Shown piece after piece: positions 61,150-64,000 of a stretch of 64,000 bases of DNA. The notes below the pieces were generated by a model that did not search any database, was not told the origin of the DNA, and saw only the letters and a program-made list of their open reading frames with translations. Within the stretch, counting starts at the first letter, position 1, and the number at the start of each line of letters is the position of its first letter. A program made the position numbers and the translations under genes. Source of the stretch: Ginsengibacter sp963792025. Lineage in GTDB: Bacteria > Bacteroidota > Bacteroidia > Chitinophagales > Chitinophagaceae. The stretch lies in assembly GCA_963792025.1 (NCBI GenBank), contig CAWBUS010000013.1, positions 248,001 through 312,000 of the forward strand, written 5' to 3'.

Positions 61150-62283
61150 CTACAAATTTCCCCGCTCCGCCTGCTCTCGTTCAATTGCTTCAAAAAGTGC
61201 TTTAAAATTTCCCTTACCAAAACTTTGGGCTCCTTTGCGTTGAATAATCTCAAAAAATAGCGTGGGCCTGTCTTCTACCGGCTTACTGAAGATCTGCAAT
61301 AAATAGCCTTCATCATCTCTGTCAATGAGAATTCCTAACTCGCTTAACGGCTTTAAATCTTCATCAATATGGCCAACCCTGTCTAAGACGGTTGCATAGT
61401 AACTGGCGGGAATTTTCAAAAATTCCACTCCTCTCTCCTGCAATTTTGTAACAGTGTCAATTATATTGTTGGTAGCAATGGCAATATGCTGACAGCCTTC
61501 TCCATTATAGAATTCCAGGTATTCTTCTACCTGGCTTTTCTTCTTCCCTTCGGCGGGTTCATTAATCGGGAACTTCACGTAGCCATTACCGTTACTCATC
61601 ACCTTACTCATCAACGCAGAGTATTCGGTAGAGATATCTTTATCATCAAAACTCAGAATGTTTTTGAAGCCCATTACATCTTCATAAAACTTTACCCATT
61701 TATTCATCTGGTTCCAGCCCACATTTCCCACGCAATGATCTACGTACAAAAGCCCTGTCTCTGAAGGATTGTAGATGCTTTCCCATTTGCGATAACCGGG
61801 TATGAATACGCCTTTATAATTTTTTCGCTCAATAAAAAAATGAACCGTTTCCCCATAAGTATGAATGCCACTCATAACCAATTCGCCGCTCTCATCTTTT
61901 AATGTCACAGGCTCTATATAACTTTTGCCGCCCCGTTTGGTAGTTTCTTCCCATGCACTGGTTGCATCGTCAACTTTTAAGGCAAGAACTTTAACGCCAT
62001 CCCCATGTTTATTTATATGACTTGCTATTTCATTATCTTTCATTAATGGCGTTGTGAGTACAAATGTGAGTTTGTTCTGCCGGATAACATAACTTGCCCG
62101 GTCTTTTAACCCTGTCTCCGGGCCCGCATAAGCGAGCGATTGAAAACCAAATGCAGTTTTATAATAATGAGCTGCCTGCTTGGCATTACCTACATAAAAT
62201 TCCACATAATCTGTTCCAAGAAGAGGCAAAAAATCTTCATGGGCTTTTTCTTTTTTTGATGAAGCAATCGTAGAAGTTTGCAT
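61150..62283 (-). CDS. hppD: 4-hydroxyphenylpyruvate dioxygenase
   Basis: 377 residues, two VOC modules. Iron ligands H183 (YVDHCVGN), H266 (CQHIAIATN) and E345 (FFEIIQR) are all present. It converts 4-hydroxyphenylpyruvate to homogentisate in tyrosine breakdown. The N-terminal module (DYVEFYVGNAKQAAHYYKTAFGFQSLAYAG) is the non-catalytic one. It stands alone; hmgA and maiA are not in the window. A -7 element is at 62298-62305. Divergent from purK. Confidence 0.95.
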   Translation of the reverse strand: MQTSTIASSKKEKAHEDFLPLLGTDYVEFYVGNAKQAAHYYKTAFGFQSLAYAGPETGLKDRASYVIRQNKLTFVLTTPLMKDNEIASHINKHGDGVKVLALKVDDATSAWEETTKRGGKSYIEPVTLKDESGELVMSGIHTYGETVHFFIERKNYKGVFIPGYRKWESIYNPSETGLLYVDHCVGNVGWNQMNKWVKFYEDVMGFKNILSFDDKDISTEYSALMSKVMSNGNGYVKFPINEPAEGKKKSQVEEYLEFYNGEGCQHIAIATNNIIDTVTKLQERGVEFLKIPASYYATVLDRVGHIDEDLKPLSELGILIDRDDEGYLLQIFSKPVEDRPTLFFEIIQRKGAQSFGKGNFKALFEAIEREQAERGNL

Positions 62284-62297
62284 CTTATATTTTTATG

Positions 62298-62305
62298 CAA
62301 ATATA
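62298..62305 (-). promoter_or_regulatory. -7 promoter element of hppD
   Basis: Minus strand TATATTTG (then C), an exact TAnnTTTG match, ends 14 bases before the hppD ATG. Confidence 0.45.
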
Positions 62306-62363
62306 AAAATTAAAGAGCAGCCAGGTGGTAGTTGCACATGTCTTGTTTTGCAGATAACAAACA

Positions 62364-62396
62364 TTTGACATTTAATAAAACGGAACATTTATCTTG
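62364..62396 (+). promoter_or_regulatory. promoter of purK
   Basis: TTTG at 62364-62367 is followed after 22 bases by TATCTTG at 62390-62396, a close match to the -33/-7 pair. The ATG follows 14 bases later. Confidence 0.4.
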
Positions 62397-62410
62397 CACA
62401 AAATTTTTAA

Positions 62411-63529
62411 ATGAAGATTGGCATATTGGGCGGAGGCCAGCTCGGAAGAATGCTACTACAAGCTGCTGCAAATTACCCGGTTGAAACTTATGTGATGGAA
62501 AACGATGCAGAATGCCCGGCTGCACACCTTTGTCATCATTTCACAAAAGGGGATATTACTAATTACGATGACGTTTATAATTTCGGCAAACAACTTGATG
62601 CAGTTACCATCGAAATTGAATCGGTAAATGCAGAAGCCCTTCAAAAATTAGAAGAAGAAGGAATTGCAGTTTATCCAAAACCTTCCGCGTTAGCAACGAT
62701 TAAGAATAAAATTTTACAAAAGCAATTTTATGAATCGATCAATGTTCCATCATCATCTTTTATAATTACTCAATATAAAAATGAATTAAAACATCACATT
62801 AATTTTTTACCTGCGGTTCACAAAATCGGCATGGGTGGTTATGATGGCCGCGGCGTGGTAGTGATAAAAAATGAAAAGGAAATTGAGAACGGTTTTGATG
62901 AACCCGCCGTATTGGAAAAGTTGGTGGATATAAAAAAAGAAATTGCTTTAATTGTTGCTGTAAGCCAAACCGGGGAAACTGCAATATATCCCTCGGTCGA
63001 GATGATTTTTAATAAGGATTTTAATTTATTACAATACCAGTTAAGTCCTGCATCCGTAATTGAAAAAGCACTATGGAAGGCAGAGGCAATAGCATTAACG
63101 GTGGTGAAGAATTTTAAAAGCGCCGGTATTTTTGCAGTTGAAATGTTTATCGACCTTAACGATAATGTATGGGTTAATGAAACTGCTCCGAGAGTTCATA
63201 ACAGCGGCCACCATACTATTGAAGGAAATTATTGCTCGCAGTTTGATATGTTATGGAGAATAATGCTTGGATATCCATTGGGAAATACTAAAGCCATATT
63301 GCCGTCCGCTATGATAAATCTTATTGGCGCTGCAGATTTTTCAGGAGATGTTCGTTATGAAGGACTGGAAGAAGTCTTAAAAATTGATAATGCATTTGTG
63401 CATATATATGGCAAAAAACAAACACGCCCCGGCCGAAAAATGGGCCACGTAACCGTTATAAGCAACAGTGTGCAGGATCTTACTTATAAAGCGAATATTA
63501 TCAGCAGGACGCTTCAATCAAAAACATAA
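62411..63529 (+). CDS. purK: 5-(carboxyamino)imidazole ribonucleotide synthase
   Basis: 372 residues, an ATP-grasp enzyme that carboxylates AIR with bicarbonate in purine synthesis. KIGILGGGQLGRMLLQAA is the N-terminal signature; 'HKIGMGGYDGRGVVVIKNEKE' is the ATP-grasp nucleotide loop; 'FAVEMFIDLNDNVWVNETAPRVHNSGHHTIEG' is the active-site stretch. purE is not in the window. It is divergent from hppD. Confidence 0.95.
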   Translation: MKIGILGGGQLGRMLLQAAANYPVETYVMENDAECPAAHLCHHFTKGDITNYDDVYNFGKQLDAVTIEIESVNAEALQKLEEEGIAVYPKPSALATIKNKILQKQFYESINVPSSSFIITQYKNELKHHINFLPAVHKIGMGGYDGRGVVVIKNEKEIENGFDEPAVLEKLVDIKKEIALIVAVSQTGETAIYPSVEMIFNKDFNLLQYQLSPASVIEKALWKAEAIALTVVKNFKSAGIFAVEMFIDLNDNVWVNETAPRVHNSGHHTIEGNYCSQFDMLWRIMLGYPLGNTKAILPSAMINLIGAADFSGDVRYEGLEEVLKIDNAFVHIYGKKQTRPGRKMGHVTVISNSVQDLTYKANIISRTLQSKT

Positions 63530-63609
63530 GGCCTGTCTCAAACCCAGAAGTTTTTTAGAAGTCTGAATTACCGAAAGTTTTATTAACCATTCCTGGCTTT
63601 TTGAATGTC

Positions 63610-64000
63610 TTAAAATGGGATCTGGTTAATTAACCTTTTCAATTCAATCTCAGAAGATTTGGCCGCAAAACTTAAATTAGTATACGCATATGCCGCCTGT
63701 TGATAGCTTTGCTGTGCCTGCGTTAGTTCTATTATAGTTGCTGCGTGTAGCCGGAACCGGTATAAAGCCAGGTCAATTAATTTTTGAGCCAGTTCGACAT
63801 TTACTTTTTGAGAATCCAATTGCTGTATAGAAGAGGTGTATGCCTGGTAAGTTTGTACAGCCTGTGCTGAATAATTTCTTATAACGATATCTTTTTGCAA
63901 TGACGCATTTTCTACATTTATTTCGGCGACTTTCTGCTGGCGTTTATAAATCGATCCATTATAAATGGGAATACCTATAGTGAGGCCAACATAAGGTCCG
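63610..64000 (-). CDS. TolC-family outer membrane efflux protein, C-terminal part
   Basis: The frame is open to the window edge, so only about 130 C-terminal residues are visible; the true start lies beyond base 64000. The visible part begins GPYVGLTIGIPIYNGSIYKRQ, a beta-strand typical of the TolC barrel, then a long coiled-coil pair of helices (IRNYSAQAVQTYQAYTSSIQ, ELTQAQQSYQQAAYAYTNL) that form the periplasmic tunnel. It ends in LKRLINQIPF. The partner RND or ABC components would be beyond the edge. Confidence 0.85.
   Translation of the reverse strand, partial: GPYVGLTIGIPIYNGSIYKRQQKVAEINVENASLQKDIVIRNYSAQAVQTYQAYTSSIQQLDSQKVNVELAQKLIDLALYRFRLHAATIIELTQAQQSYQQAAYAYTNLSFAAKSSEIELKRLINQIPF

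Overview
The window comes from an AT-rich Bacteroidota chromosome, most likely a member of the Chitinophagaceae or a close relative. This placement is an inference. It rests on -7 promoter elements of the TAnnTTTG type, a MqnA (futalosine menaquinone route) gene, the fused SpmA/SpmB nucleoside-recognition protein, YfhO, RidA/GntP and GH20/DUF1080/Gfo-Idh clusters, many lipoproteins with a short lipobox, and typical Bacteroidota intergenic micro-repeats. No rRNA, tRNA, CRISPR array, intact insertion sequence, prophage or plasmid module was recognised.

Layout. 1-1248: the 3' part of an alpha-amino-acid ester hydrolase-like enzyme. 1253-6369 (minus): a D-amino-acid operon with a GntP/DsdX-like permease, a RidA-fold protein lacking its catalytic arginine, a D-serine dehydratase/D-threonine aldolase-like PLP enzyme and an M19 dipeptidase, followed by a secreted POTRA+HEAT protein. 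6474-8849: small genes (methyltransferase, lipoprotein, VOC protein, Tudor-like protein). 8926-14681 (minus): glycan use (GH20 hexosaminidase, DUF1080, Gfo/Idh/MocA oxidoreductase, FucP-type sugar transporter). 14859-15953: a secreted CotH-kinase-like protein. 16084-26640: housekeeping and metabolism (prenyl synthase, RNase R, glycosylasparaginase, CutC, type II NADH dehydrogenase, SerA, serine hydrolase).

26641-32592 looks like an accessory pocket. It holds only hypothetical genes, paired hairpins, a 13-unit 20-bp-period tandem array ahead of an Fn3-like protein gene, and a tightly coupled pair that resembles a toxin-antitoxin module. 32593-36828 holds SpmAB and YfhO. 36823-46086 (minus) is a surface-polysaccharide locus that makes GDP-L-fucose (gmd, fcl) and carries glycosyltransferases and sugar/FkbM methyltransferases; mqnA lies directly upstream in the same direction.

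46969-64000 is mostly core metabolism: purB, prfC, acyl-CoA dehydrogenase, the PLP homeostasis protein, a TonB-like protein, folC, Nudix, YfiT, FKBP, an orphan ABC ATPase, fbp, lysC, an L,D-transpeptidase, hppD, purK and the end of a TolC-family gene. The divergent fbp and lysC genes are each broken by one extra base in an A-run on the coding strand. The plp gene carries an in-frame insertion of a 7-bp micro-repeat of the same kind found in the spacers.
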